Source of the DNA: Conoideocrella luteorostrata | Lineage: Eukaryota; Ascomycota; Sordariomycetes; Hypocreales; Clavicipitaceae | NCBI GenBank assembly: GCA_032433595.1 | Contig: JASWJB010000132.1 | Coordinates: 43,082-107,081 of the forward strand | Reading direction: 5' to 3' | Length of the DNA: 64,000 nucleotides | Shown: positions 33,374 to 44,589 of the stretch, piece after piece | How positions within the stretch are numbered: position 1 is the stretch's first letter | Layout of the letters: each line of letters starts with the position of its first letter | Notes under the pieces: model-generated | Databases searched by the model: none | Told to the model about the DNA's origin: nothing | The model's input: the letters and a program-made list of their open reading frames with translations, nothing else | Made by a program: the position numbers and the translations under genes

Positions 33374-36300
33374 GCGGTAATGTGCTGTGCTGAGCTGTGC
33401 CGGGACGTGCTGGAGGGTAGTTAGTGAGTGGCGAGTGGGCGGCCAACTACGGAGTACTCCGCAGGCTTTATTAGCTTCTCCCGCAGAGGAAGCGACGGAA
33501 CGAACAGGCTTCGAGAATGCAGGGGAACCAAAACGGAGATGCGGGCTGGCCACACAGTCACACGGTCGGTTACACAGCCTGGCGTCTAGTATGTATCTAG
33601 TCGGTGTCTGCTCTGCGGTGCCATACAATATGTAAGTATCTATGTACGCTGCATGGAGTACTATGACAACATTACAAGCACCAACGTCCACACTTGATTA
33701 TTGCCCCACGTGTAGTCGCGTCCGAAGCCGGTATTCAAGTGCAAATTCAAGTGCAAATAATAGTAGACAGCCGGTCTACTCCGCTGACGTCCTCGCTTCA
33801 AGCTTTCAAGCTCCAAGCTCCAGGCTGCATTAAAGGGTCCAGTTCTTGAAACGGAAAGAGCTGCTGGAGCTGATTTGTCGAATCTGTGTCTCAGAACTCA
33901 AGACACAGCCGGACTACATAGCATACACAACGCTACAGACAACCGGTTAGCCTAGCTGGACATACTAAATTCGACAACACGCCGGGGTCTGGTAAACCTG
34001 GTACTTAGAGTATAAAGGGCATTGACATGTATTGTTGTACTCAAGCCCAACACTGCCTGGCTCGCTCTATTGTAACTATTGCGCTGCCAGGCAGACTTCA
34101 GTCCAGGCCAGCTCAGTATCAAACCATCAGCGGCAACGGTTACTCCTTGACTGCGGTTCCCCCCGTCGACAGATGCCCTAGTCCAGCGCGGCAAGCGAGC
34201 GTTGAATGGCTAACACGTATGTATGGTAGCTGCAGAAAAAAGGTAAGACATGCAGAGCTGATACTGACTTGCAGCTCATAGAGAGACATCCGATGCAATG
34301 CCCCGGCCCCTCTCCTTGATAGGGGCCGTCGCACGTACTCTGTCGTGACAGTAGCAGTAGAACTGGCCCTCAATGCCATTACAACGCCTTCTGATCATTG
34401 ACCAGAAGCAAGCAGGTGTACGCAATCCAAAAGGGTTGCAATTAACATGCGAGGGCTGCTACCGACAAACTCAGCCAGCGCGAAACATGGACCAGTCGAA
34501 AATGTCATCCGATATAATAGACTTCGTCACCCAGTTGCATCAGTTGGGGCTTTGGTGTGAACCATGCGTAACCACACCAGTATATCTTGCATCCACATGT
34601 CCCCAAATGCTCCGTCAGGCTTCATCTTACCTTGGCGCCGGGTTGTGTCCAAATATGCATGCCGTTTTGATGGCATTGTTCATACTCCGTATTGTGCTAG
34701 TCGCATAAAATCTTAATTGCTAGACCTTGCCAGCCTGGAAGGAGCTGAGGAAGATATCGGCGGCGGCGCTGGCAGCACTGTCGGCACAGAGCAACATCAA
34801 GTTAGCACAACGACTCCACTGCCAGCGGCAGGGGGTTGTCGATTTGATGCCACGCCAGATGGCTACAGTGCCATACTAGTAGACTTCGAGTCCCCACCGA
34901 CTGGCCGTCAGCATCGATACCCAAGACGTTTCCAGAAGGCCAAAGGCAGGCGGTGGTGGTGACCGAGTCGTCGACTGGGACTGTCGTTGCCACTCGGGAT
35001 CTTGTAGTCCAACCAAGTTCAACTCTCCGCGCTGGCGCGCGAGGCTGCTGGAGCGTCGCACGTAAAGGCGATTTCTGAAATTGACATGGATTGATTCTCT
35101 GCATAGTAAACTCCTGTGTGGCGACTGCAGTCTCTTGGCTGTGGTAAATGCTAGTATGATACGGGGAGCGTCAGCGTGTCTGTCGTCAACCCCCATGCCA
35201 ACCGACAGGGGTAATGAGACCCTTCCAGATGCAGTAGATGCCACCTAATGTCCACTGCCGGGCTTTACTTGGTTGCTTGGGACTGCTGTGGCTCCCATGG
35301 CCTCATACCCCCTGCTGGTCGGAGGTTTTGCCTCTTCGATGCCTGAAACGTCTGCAGTCAACCGGGGATTCCATTTTTCCTTCCATGCGTACGGTCTAAC
35401 TTACAATACCAGCCACTAACTACGGAGTGCGGACTGCTCCGTAGACTGTCTCGATTTTTCTTAGGAGCGGCACGTTGCATAATGGCCGCCCAGTCGGCGA
35501 GGACGATTGAGAGAAGAGACAACTTCCAAGGTTCTGGGACAGATCGCATGGGTGAGCACGCCAGTATTACCATGTCACATTGACGCGATATTGATCAGCC
35601 GGCAGTGTAAGTCTCAACTCTCCAGGGGGAAAGCCGGTATTATGTCGCCGTAAAATGGGTTATCTGGTAAGAGAGAAACCCATTCGAAATGTACGTGCGA
35701 TATATCTCAGCGGTCAACGCACGTCATTATTATGGTTCGCTCAGTCGTGTCGAATTCCCATGTTGCCTACTGCGTACAAGCGAGAAGATAAGGGGTCAGA
35801 GCGGAAAATAGTCTGGCGGCTGCAACCTCCGCCATGTCTTGGACCAAAAAAAGGACTGGATACCATTCAGCTTTAGGGGCGGTATGTATTCCGTACTCCG
35901 AATGGGGGTTCCATGTCTCTCCATCGTCAAATGCTAGTATCAGCGGTTCACTTCCCTGCCGAGCGCCATCAGCTGCTCAACGACGGTTGATGAGCCTCCA
36001 TAGCTACCGCACAGCTCGTATCGGCGGGAACAAATCCATTTCTAAGCCGCCACTGTACAGCATTACAGACGCAAGCCGTTTTCGGGAATTTGCAGAGAAA
36101 CGTACCAATCGCCGCGGCAGCACCAAGCAGCTGGGACGGCCTTGACCTGCAGTTTGTCGTTGGCGGGTATGGGGACGTCAGAGTCAGAAAAGAGGGGACA
36201 GGGGCCGTGGAGGAGGAATAATAGCGAGCCAATGAAGCGTCTTCCAGACCTTCCGTCGGCGATGCCGATAACTAACTAACTGCTCCGTACTCCCCCTACT

Positions 36301-37982
36301 GTACTCACGCAGTCACGGTCTCTGGCGCAGTGGCTGACAGAGCCAACAGTTGATCGGAGGCACTGTCCATGTGTACGCGCACAAGAGCAACGGGGTAACT
36401 AACGATCTGCGGGGAAGACGTGGCTGCTACCAACCAGAGTTCTCAAATGAGCACCATCCTCAGTGACCACACAACGGTGCAGTTGAGGCTCCGGCGTCTG
36501 GAGCTGAGCTGAAAGCCCATTGATGGCTGTATTCGGACTGCCGCCCTCCTGGGGTAGTCCAGATTGACTATTGAAAACAAAGTGAACACCGAGGATGAGA
36601 TTTATCCCTGCACTCCGCAAAGTGGTCAGGTAATAGAAGCATGGCGGCACCGGAAGGTTTCACGCGCAACGGCAGAGCGAAACCGCAAGCAAGCATTTTT
36701 TTTACTCAGTAACCAAAGTAACTACCTGCTTCTTGTACGCAAACACGGCTCCCGGCAGGCACAAGCACGGACACGACCGCAGGATACAATAATTGGCCGA
36801 CGTATCCAGAAATGAGTCCTCTGATCAATAGCGCCGTTTCTTATCTTTACTACCAGTTCCATTGCAATCACTGACGGGACGAATGGTCCTCTCGTGGTAT
36901 ACATATATTGCTCCAGACGGAAACTTCCGTAGCCTAATTCTTCTGCTCCATCACGGTCCTGGTAACAGTCTACAGAATAATCGTTTTGTTCATTTCTTTG
37001 GGCTATACGGTAACTACCCGTCGCTCAGACCAAATTAGCCGGCGATAGCTTACGTGCCGGTCACAGGCCATTTGTGTCATGGTCGAGCCTCAAGGTCTAA
37101 GTTCCAGGTCTATCGATCGTCCTTGGGTCGCGGCCAACGCCACAAGGAAAGCTCACCACTTCGTGTGAAAAGGGCCTCGAAGTGTTCGCACGTAACTAGC
37201 TGGCGACTCAGTTACCTGTTAGTTCGCCGCTGATGAGGCTAGAAATGCTGCGTCGCAACTAGTGTCCGGTCCGTATTCCGTATGGACCACACACGTCTCA
37301 ATGTCACCATTCTCGATCATATCATCCTGTGGACTTGCGCGTAATTTACAAAATTTTCATAAACGAAAGGACTCTGACCCAGATATAACTCACGTTCTTG
37401 GCTGGGGCATGCTATTGTCAGCCCGAGAACAATCAACTTCATTCAAACTACTCCGTAGCGGCCGTCGCGGAACGAGACGCTTGAGAGCTTTTAGCAATTC
37501 GAAGCGCCAAGATATTAGCGAGAGGCATCAACACATGCCGGGCGTCTCTACGGAGCATCACCGCCCGCACTAAATCGTGGCTACTTGTTGGCCTGTCCGA
37601 CTTGTACGGAATACTAGTGCAATACTCCGTACATAGTACAGCAGATCAGACGGCGACGGAGTGCACGGAGTACGCCATAGCCTTGTGCTAGCTACGCTTT
37701 TTACAAACCCCGACAAACTAGCATAGAGTAACTACTGAACAGTACCATAATTGACTCGATTAAATACGCCATAACTACGGAGTACTCGACCGGTAAAATA
37801 GATTCTGTGCACATCTCACCGCTGTGCTTGACCGCAGTACCTGCCTTCCATCCCTGCAGCTCCGCGTGTCCTGCCGATTCGTCACAGAGCTAATAGCCGA
37901 ATCACAATTCCTCCAGTTTGTGCAGATGTTGCTCAAGTCACCTGCAGCTGGGGTCATGTCCGCTTCATGACTGTGTTAAGTC

Positions 37983-38004
37983 AACCAACCAACCAACCAA
38001 CCAA
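37983..38004. repeat. (AACC)n microsatellite
   Basis: Five AACC copies plus a partial one, immediately before a pair of CTCCGTA motifs. Confidence 0.85.
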
Positions 38005-38951
38005 GGGTTCATGTACTCCGTACTCCGTCTGTGAGCCCCGTCGGCGCCGCTTTGCGCCCTGTAAGAGGAGTCAACCGTGACCGTGCGCCCCGCCCCGGTT
38101 GACTCCTAGATTCTGTAATATCAGCCTCCTGTCACCTACTTCTTTTAATTCTCGTATATTCGTCGCTTTTGTCAAGGGGTATGTACGTACGTGTGTTGCA
38201 ATTTCTTGGGTCACCAAATGAGGCCCGCCGTCCGCAGATGGGCCCTAATACTAAATAAACCCCCTCGTGGATTAGTTCCATCTCAAGCCAACTGCGGAGT
38301 ACGGAGTAGACAGGAAGAGTACTAGTATTGACATTTTACCCCAGATAGGGGTACTGTGTGTGGCTGCGGTATAAGTCTAAACTTATAGCTTTCAAAGTGA
38401 TCTATGCATAATCACAGTGCTTCGGTGTCGCAATTGAGTGACTTTAATATCTACATATGTGGTTGTGAATACATGTTATATAACTGATTAGTTTCTTAGT
38501 TGTACGCTTCTTGTTTCTTTGTTTTTAAGGATTTATATATACATTCGTGACGACAAAAGCGCATGCCGTAGCTGTGACTTCGGGTTCCCTATATCACACA
38601 ACCGATCGCCCTACCAGTTAGTACGAATGCCACTCATTCAGCCCTGTCAATGCGGCTGACTCCGTACATGTCACTGATTGCACATGTAAGGACGAACTGC
38701 TTAGTGCCGTCTGCATTCTGTTCCGAGAAAACGGTGACCAATGACGTTGTTCTCAACAGCAGCTTCAAGGCAAGGGGGACCCTTCATGTACCTGTTAGCC
38801 ACGACATGGACTCGTCGGGGGGGGGGGGGGGTTTGACTGGTTCAATGCGTTTCAGGTAAGTAGTGTATTTCCAAGACGGAATTTTGCTGCATGCTCGTAC
38901 AGGCAGGCATTGGTCTCACATACATAGCAGGAGCTAATTCATTTCTTATCC

Positions 38952-38973
38952 AACTACTCCGTACGGAGTAGTT
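38952..38973. repeat. 22-bp perfect palindrome containing CTCCGTACGGAG
   Basis: AACTACTCCGT followed by its exact reverse complement ACGGAGTAGTT. It joins two copies of the dispersed motif head to head. Confidence 0.9.
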
Positions 38974-39630
38974 AGATGTCAAACCCCGTACCTACCGTGT
39001 GTTATAAATTGGGAAACAAGAAAGGAAAGGCCCCTAATATGCCACGTCCTAGATGACATCGCAGCCTACGGATCGGACGCCCGGTTAACTAGGTGGCAGC
39101 CACAAACAGCCCGCGACAAGCGCCACATATTAATAAACAAATGTTTGCGGAGCAGATCCCGCCTGCCTTTCTTGGTGGAACAGACGCTAGAAACGGGCCG
39201 TTCTCTAGACAGGATCGCGTTTACTGTGCTGAATGCGAAGATGTTGATATGGGTCACGGGGATTGTTACATCGCCGGGGAGAGGAGTTCGATCTCTCTCG
39301 ATGATGCAGTCCCTCGTATCCCCCGCAGCGGCTGGGCCAGGCTGTAAATTGAACCAGACACGTGTTAGATGCATACTCAATATGCAGTAAATGGCAAAGA
39401 GAGGTTCGGCGTGGTTATCTGTACACTGAGGAGAGGGGGAAGTTAGAGGGCCGTCTGCTTCAGCCACTGCAGAGGAGCGGCTGGCCGGGTCAGCCACTCC
39501 CACATACAAGATCGGGCAGGCGTATCTCACGATTTATGCAGGGGCACCACCTAATTTACACATACAACGTGCCAGGGGCCGATTATTTGGTGGACAGGGT
39601 TCTAAATTTGGCAAGCGAAGGTTAAGCAAG

Positions 39631-40061
39631 CAGGGGGTGTGAAAATTACACGACCCATCCCGCGAAAATCCCCCCAGAACCTGTGGTATACAGCACTTGG
39701 TTTTTGGCCTAAAAAGCCAGAATTTAATCCCAATAGAAAGTGCTTAATCCTCTGAGTCTGAGGATATTAAAAAATGGTCATATTTATTGAAAAGTGATTT
39801 ACAAGAGCTTGCGGAAGAAGGCTGATGCCATCTATCTCAGGAGACTATCAGTAGTTGGATTGAACCTATGCTTGCGTAACTTAAAAATATACAATAAAAT
39901 TAAGGAAAAATAGATAGCATCTTAGATTCATGAATTAGCTAGCTAATAAGATCATTTTTATTGAATTTTAGCTTAAAATGCGATAGTTGTGGCCAATTCG
40001 ATCGAACATTGTTGTTGTGGTGTATGGGCCACGATGGGTCGTGTTTTTTTCACACCGCATG
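39631..40061. mobile_element. Probable MITE (non-autonomous DNA transposon), about 430 bp
   Basis: The left end 39636-39659 and right end 40033-40056 are inverted copies of a 24-bp repeat (GGTGTGAAAA, two variable bases, ACACGACCCATC) with two mismatches. Imperfect matching continues outward to CA at 39631 and 40061; a left end reading CAGGGGGTGTGAAAA resembles hAT-type termini. The interior is clearly richer in A+T than the flanks (runs such as AATTTTAGCTTAAAA), has no long open frame and no transposase. I could not find a matching target-site duplication, so the insertion may be old. The superfamily is uncertain. Confidence 0.72.
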
Positions 40062-40961
40062 GGTGGTCATGGTCATGGTCATGTTCGTGGTCATCTGAGA
40101 AGAAACTTTTCACGATGGCGCTAACCTGGCAGCGGACGGCAGCTCCCCCTCTCGCCTCTCCCCTCTCGCAACACTCGTCTGTTGTCCTCAGCCACTCTCC
40201 TCCGTCTCTGTAACAACAAGGCCTGACGATCCCACAGCATGGCGCACGCCATCGCTCAAACTTGCCTAGCGGTGCTTCATGAGGTTTCTATGGGGTAATG
40301 GGAATTGACTGCCTGAAGGCCAAAAGCGCTGGCGTCTAGCAATTTCCCCCTCTTTGAGCCAAGAGAGGGGCGACAAGCCCATTGCAGCCAAATGAGAACG
40401 TGCAGAGGAGCCGCGTGACGACAGACGCCAGTCCATTCTTTCCAGACTGTCCTGGACTCTCTGGGCGGCGACTCCACTGCCTGTACTCCGTATCCACCTG
40501 TGCGTCGCGATGCAAAGGCGAGCGAGCAGTCTTTGGAAACGTGGGGAAACAGCCAAGCGTTTTAGTGGCCATTTGTGTGCAATTTTTTTTTTCTTTCGCG
40601 GGTCTGGTGACCCGTCCGTTGCCGTTTAGAGACACCCAGCTCCCTTGTGCCACGATGGTGCGTGCCTGGCTGGCCTGGGAGCTCTTATAAGTCGTGGCCA
40701 CCGGTCACCACTTTGGGCATCCTATTCTCAGGAGGTTGGTTACAATCACGCCAAACTCGCAATACCGGATATTCACTCTCTGTGTCTCAACTTGATTTCT
40801 TATTGCCTTCATTGGCATTCGTATAATTCACAGTCACACTGCGTCAACGACTTACACACTTCCTCCGCGGCTGAGTCTGCAGCTTCCCTCCGAGCAGCTC
40901 TCAGACTCACAATACTGCCACCTCCAGCACACTACATTCAGCAATTTAAAAAAAAAAAAAA
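40062..40961 (+). promoter_or_regulatory. Upstream region and leader of the DUF3602 gene
   Basis: It starts with a TGGTCA simple repeat (about 40064-40094). A TTATAA box lies at 40684-40689, about 275 bp before the start codon, followed by a C/A-rich leader and a run of 15 A directly before ATG 40962. The open frame from 40645 crossing the start is a shadow. Confidence 0.45.
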
Positions 40962-41396
40962 ATGTCCAAATACCTCGTCACCGAGCCCTCTCCCTCCACA
41001 TCATCCTACGTCCGCTGTGGCCGTGGAGGCGCTGGTAACACTTTCCGCGCCTCGTCGAAGCCTACCACCACAACCATCTCCTCTTCCTCCTCCGCCAACA
41101 ACAGCGCCTCTTCATCCCGCCGCTTCTTCAGCGGCATTGGAGGTGCCGGCAATGCTCACGCCGCCGCCGAGCTCCCCTCGGTAACTGCCTCTCTTGACGA
41201 CGCCGTCCGTCACGCTGCTGCCAGAGACAACGCCTCGGTTGGCTACTGCGGACGAGGCGGCGCCGGAAACATCTACCGCCGCAAGGACAGCGATGCCTCT
41301 TCTTCGTCTGCTTCCAGCGCAGGCAGTGTCAAGAGCAACTTGAGCTCAACTGCCAAACTATGGAACAGAGTCAGCGGCTCGATTGGACGGGACTAA
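40962..41396 (+). CDS. DUF3602/PAR32-like small protein with GRGGAGN repeats
   Basis: Intronless gene of 144 aa. Three short glycine motifs are spaced through a Ser/Thr/Ala-rich, probably disordered chain: GRGGAGN (about 21-27), GIGGAGN (about 58-64) and GRGGAGN (about 97-103). This arrangement is the hallmark of the fungal DUF3602 family, to which yeast Par32 belongs; Par32 is phosphorylated after rapamycin and inhibits ammonium transporters. Whether the filamentous proteins do the same is not shown. There is no signal peptide, membrane segment or catalytic motif. The codon bias toward C at third positions and the A run before the start suggest good expression. Confidence 0.85.
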   Translation: MSKYLVTEPSPSTSSYVRCGRGGAGNTFRASSKPTTTTISSSSSANNSASSSRRFFSGIGGAGNAHAAAELPSVTASLDDAVRHAAARDNASVGYCGRGGAGNIYRRKDSDASSSSASSAGSVKSNLSSTAKLWNRVSGSIGRD

Positions 41397-42463
41397 TATC
41401 CCTTCCCTTCCTCGAAACCACCCAACTCAACTCTGCAGTCTCTGTTCTCAAGAGATCATCCTACCCCGTCTACCAGCACCGGGGGGACGCATTAAAACCA
41501 AAAAAGTCGTTTTTTGTCGTTTTCTGCTTTCGTACTTTTTTATCATGTATCTTTTCATGTTTCGGAACAAACTTCAGCCGGCGTTTCGCGGGGAACCTCA
41601 GAGCATAAGCAGCGCGCATATTTGCATCTGGTGAACTACTTTATTATACCCATTCCCCCCCGCTTGCAAAAAAGTGGTGTGTATTATGTCAAAATTAGCA
41701 ATCATGAGCATCTTCAATAATGAGACGAATGAACCCTCCCAAGGATGAAACACTGAATATCTTACTTGACCATTCTATATGATGTGACAAATCGTGTGAC
41801 GCATGAGATACGTGTTTTGGTGTACTCCGTATGTACAGATGAATTACTAGCAACTACACAAACGTGGAGATGCCATGACCAAGCATTTATATGTTTATAT
41901 GAGACGTCCACAGCATCCCCGTGGTGGCAGCCTTCCCGGTCGGTTGTTTGCATGTTGGACGTTCGCTTGGAGCTGACTGATGCGAAATGTATATAGATAG
42001 ACCCTGTTGCGTTCCTTGAGTCGCGAACAAGCTAGTTATTTCATCAACGGTTTCAGTATATCACTTTCCTCAACAAGTTCATGCCTACATCGATACATTC
42101 GCATCCACAAGAATGTTTTTCGTGCATATCTGGCTATATTGTACAGGTCAGGACGTCTTGACTCATCCGACTGTCTGACACGCCATTGCCAACACAAGGG
42201 TATCTATCATTAGGCTGTCTAGACAATGCCCACCGTTGCTCCAAGCGACTCCGCCTCCTTCTCATCAAGAGAGTGACTCTATATCTCCATTTCGTGCCAT
42301 GGGCGCGCCCCGTACCTCCCTTCCATGACTTACTATTTGTGGATCTACCCAGCATCTACAACATGATTCTAGCTGGTTTGATTGCCACAAAACCAGACGG
42401 CGTGGCCCTCTCCCCCGACTTTCTCGGTGTGCTCTCAACTACTAAATGACGATTGATGCGCGC
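41397..42463. other. Convergent spacer DUF3602 / ARP1
   Basis: These are the 3' flanks of two convergent genes. AT-rich around 41500-41760. One CTCCGTA motif lies near 41825. Nothing else was recognised. Confidence 0.5.
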
Positions 42464-43775
42464 TCAGGTGAATTTGGTATGAATGATATCCGGGTTCTCG
42501 TGCCAGTCGTCAATGCTCACCCACATCTGCCAGCGAGTTAGTGTGATGGTCATCACGGGTGTTTAAAAAGTCAGGCAGCATACCTTTCGGAATGTACTTA
42601 ATCCAGCAAGGATACTTCCTCCAATCCACGTAGAGTATTTACGCTCTGGAGGAGCAAAAATTTTTATTCTCATATCCTTGACTGCGAGTTTCTGGAGCTC
42701 CGTCAGGATGCGGTCTCCGAACCCTTTGGTTAATGTGCTGCCACCAGAGAGAACGATGTTGCCGTACAGAGATTTTCTTAGGTCCAGGTCCGTTCTGTTA
42801 ATCGCATCAACGACAATTTGGTGGACGCCGGGATACTCGAGACCGATGATTTCGGGGTCAAAGAGGATTTCGGGGGCTCGGAACCGTTCGGGGCCAATCT
42901 GTTCCATTGTCAGATCTGCAGATAGATGCAAACTTGTAAGAAGACACAGCTCCTCCTACCTTGAGCTTGTGGCCATCCGGTAGCACGTATTCCCCAAACT
43001 TGCTTTCACTTGGTTTAACGCCGATCCAATCCCTCTCTTCTTTCCGCGGATCGTGAGCAATATAGGACACACTCTCCTTGATCAATCTGACAACCTCCTT
43101 CTCAGCACTCGTATGGAAGACGTAGCCACTCTTCCGTAGCAAGGTCTGCAGGTATTCTGTAACGTCACGGCCAGCTACATCAATTCGTCGAATGCTACTG
43201 GGCATGGCGAAGCCTTCATAGACTGGAACGGCATGCGATACACCATCGCCGGAATCCAGCACGATACCAGTGGTTCGACCGCTGGCATACAAAGACAGGA
43301 CGGCTTGGATGGAGGTGTGCAGTGCGGGGACGTTGAATGTTTCGAAGAGGATCTGCGCGGCCGTGTCGCGGTTGCTCCGGGGATTTAGAGGTGGTTCTGT
43401 CAGCAGAACTGGATGCTACATCATTGTTTAGTAACACGACGAACCCGAGGTACTGTAGCAACATACCTCTTCGCTCAACGTCTTTAGCCCCTCGCCATAC
43501 ACGTACTCCCATATCCGCTCCATGTCATCCCAATCCGTGACGATACCATGTTCCAGAGGGTAGTTAATCTTCAACAGACCTCTTAGCTCGGTAGCAGCTT
43601 TCTGGCCTATAAAAACGTCGCCTTCTAAAGCACCAGCAAGAACTCTGAGATGTTTTGGTCGGCCAACCCAGGATGGGAAGAAGCACTTCGGCAGATCGTC
43701 ACCAGCGAATCCGGCGCGGATGGTTCCTGAACCATTGTCCAGAACAATTGGCGCATTGTGCAGTATTTCCGTCAT
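42464..43775 (-). CDS. arp1: Actin-related protein 1 (centractin, dynactin subunit)
   Basis: Forms the short actin-like filament of dynactin, the dynein activator; the Neurospora homologue is RO-4, needed for nuclear movement in hyphae. Four exons: 43775..43467, 42960..43415, 42584..42898 and 42464..42526, all joins in phase 0, giving 380 aa, the normal length. Visible features are the ATP phosphate loop 1 [15 protein letters not shown], phosphate loop 2 [18 protein letters not shown], the adenosine region [14 protein letters not shown], and the ending [19 protein letters not shown] followed by [15 protein letters not shown], which distinguishes ARP1 from conventional actin. The acceptor before [15 protein letters not shown] was selected over an earlier AG because it keeps the conserved KLKIG junction. 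It is divergent from MBP1. Confidence 0.97.
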
Positions 43776-44589
43776 TTTTGTGTATATCAGCTGACGAGTC
43801 GAGCTTGAGGAGGTCGTTCGACAACGATGCCGTAGTCCTTCGAGTGTTTCGTTATTTTGTTACGATGGCCGTGCCGCGCCCCTGACCGGATTGGGGGAGA
43901 GAACTAGCAATCGACAACACCAAAGACAAGTGCATGGGCAAGGTTTAAAATTTCAAATTCGAAGCAGTCGGAAACAAAAAGATCATCAAGTCGTAGCTCG
44001 CAGTGGTTTTGTTGGGCGAGCTTGATGCCGTGTCGGCCGGTTGCATTCCGCTATCAAACACAACAAATCAATCGAGTAGCTTGTGCTTGCCCATGAGAGT
44101 TACCACAACACGCGCTTCTCCAAGCTCCCACCTGCTCAGCAGTCACTCCTTACGGCAAGCAGCCAACCAACCGCTCGGCATGCTGACTTCTTCAACCACT
44201 GCCACTGTGGCTGGTAGATCCTGCCTCAAGCCACATCACGTGCGGGGTTGACAAGGGAGACTTCCTCACGGCACGACAATTCAAGCGCCTGAGGCAGGAA
44301 CCACTTAAATTCATTCGCGTGGATTCGCGTCTCACCCTCGCGGACCGCGTCGTCGACGTGCCAACACCTCTCACAACCCTTGCAACCCTTGCAACGAATC
44401 CATAGATACCAATCTGGACAATTTGTGCAACTTTTCGACGCGGGAGCGTTTGATTTCTATCCCGTGCGATTTTGAACAACGCTTTTGCTTTAAACGCCCG
44501 GGATCCTGCCGTTGTTTCTCTTCCGAGCCTCACCCCATCGATTTTCTATGGCCCGTTAAACTTGGCTTTCGACTTCATCAATCGCTAAA
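43776..44589. promoter_or_regulatory. Shared divergent promoter region ARP1 / MBP1
   Basis: An 814-bp region between two outward genes. CGCGT strings occur near 44316-44332 (TTCGCGTGGATTCGCGTC) and are close to, but do not match, the MBF site ACGCGT. No TATA box was clear. Confidence 0.45.

Larger units (their letters stand above)
33374..39630. other. Gene-free, repeat-bearing spacer
   Basis: About 6.3 kb without a supported gene: open frames are short, overlap on both strands and show no domain. It contains an (AACC)n run at 37983-38004, a run of 15 G at 38817-38831, a 22-bp palindrome at 38952-38973 and many TACGGAG/CTCCGTA motifs. No transposase or tRNA was recognised. Confidence 0.55.

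Noticed and set aside
32600..33691. 363-codon open frame on the minus strand
   Set aside because: It crosses four tandem arrays, overlaps a 237-codon frame in another phase and has low-complexity His/Thr/Pro/Ser composition without any domain. Composition bias explains the lack of stops.
39250..39310. tRNA-like T-arm (GAGTTCGATCTCTC)
   Set aside because: The stem does not have correct tRNA geometry, and no D-arm, anticodon arm or acceptor stem pairs around it.
39066..39530. 154-codon minus-strand frame next to the MITE
   Set aside because: No similarity recognised, overlapped by three plus-strand frames; possible but unsupported.
44310..44335. MBF (ACGCGT) autoregulatory site before MBP1
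   Set aside because: The strings read TCGCGTG and TCGCGTC and do not match the core.
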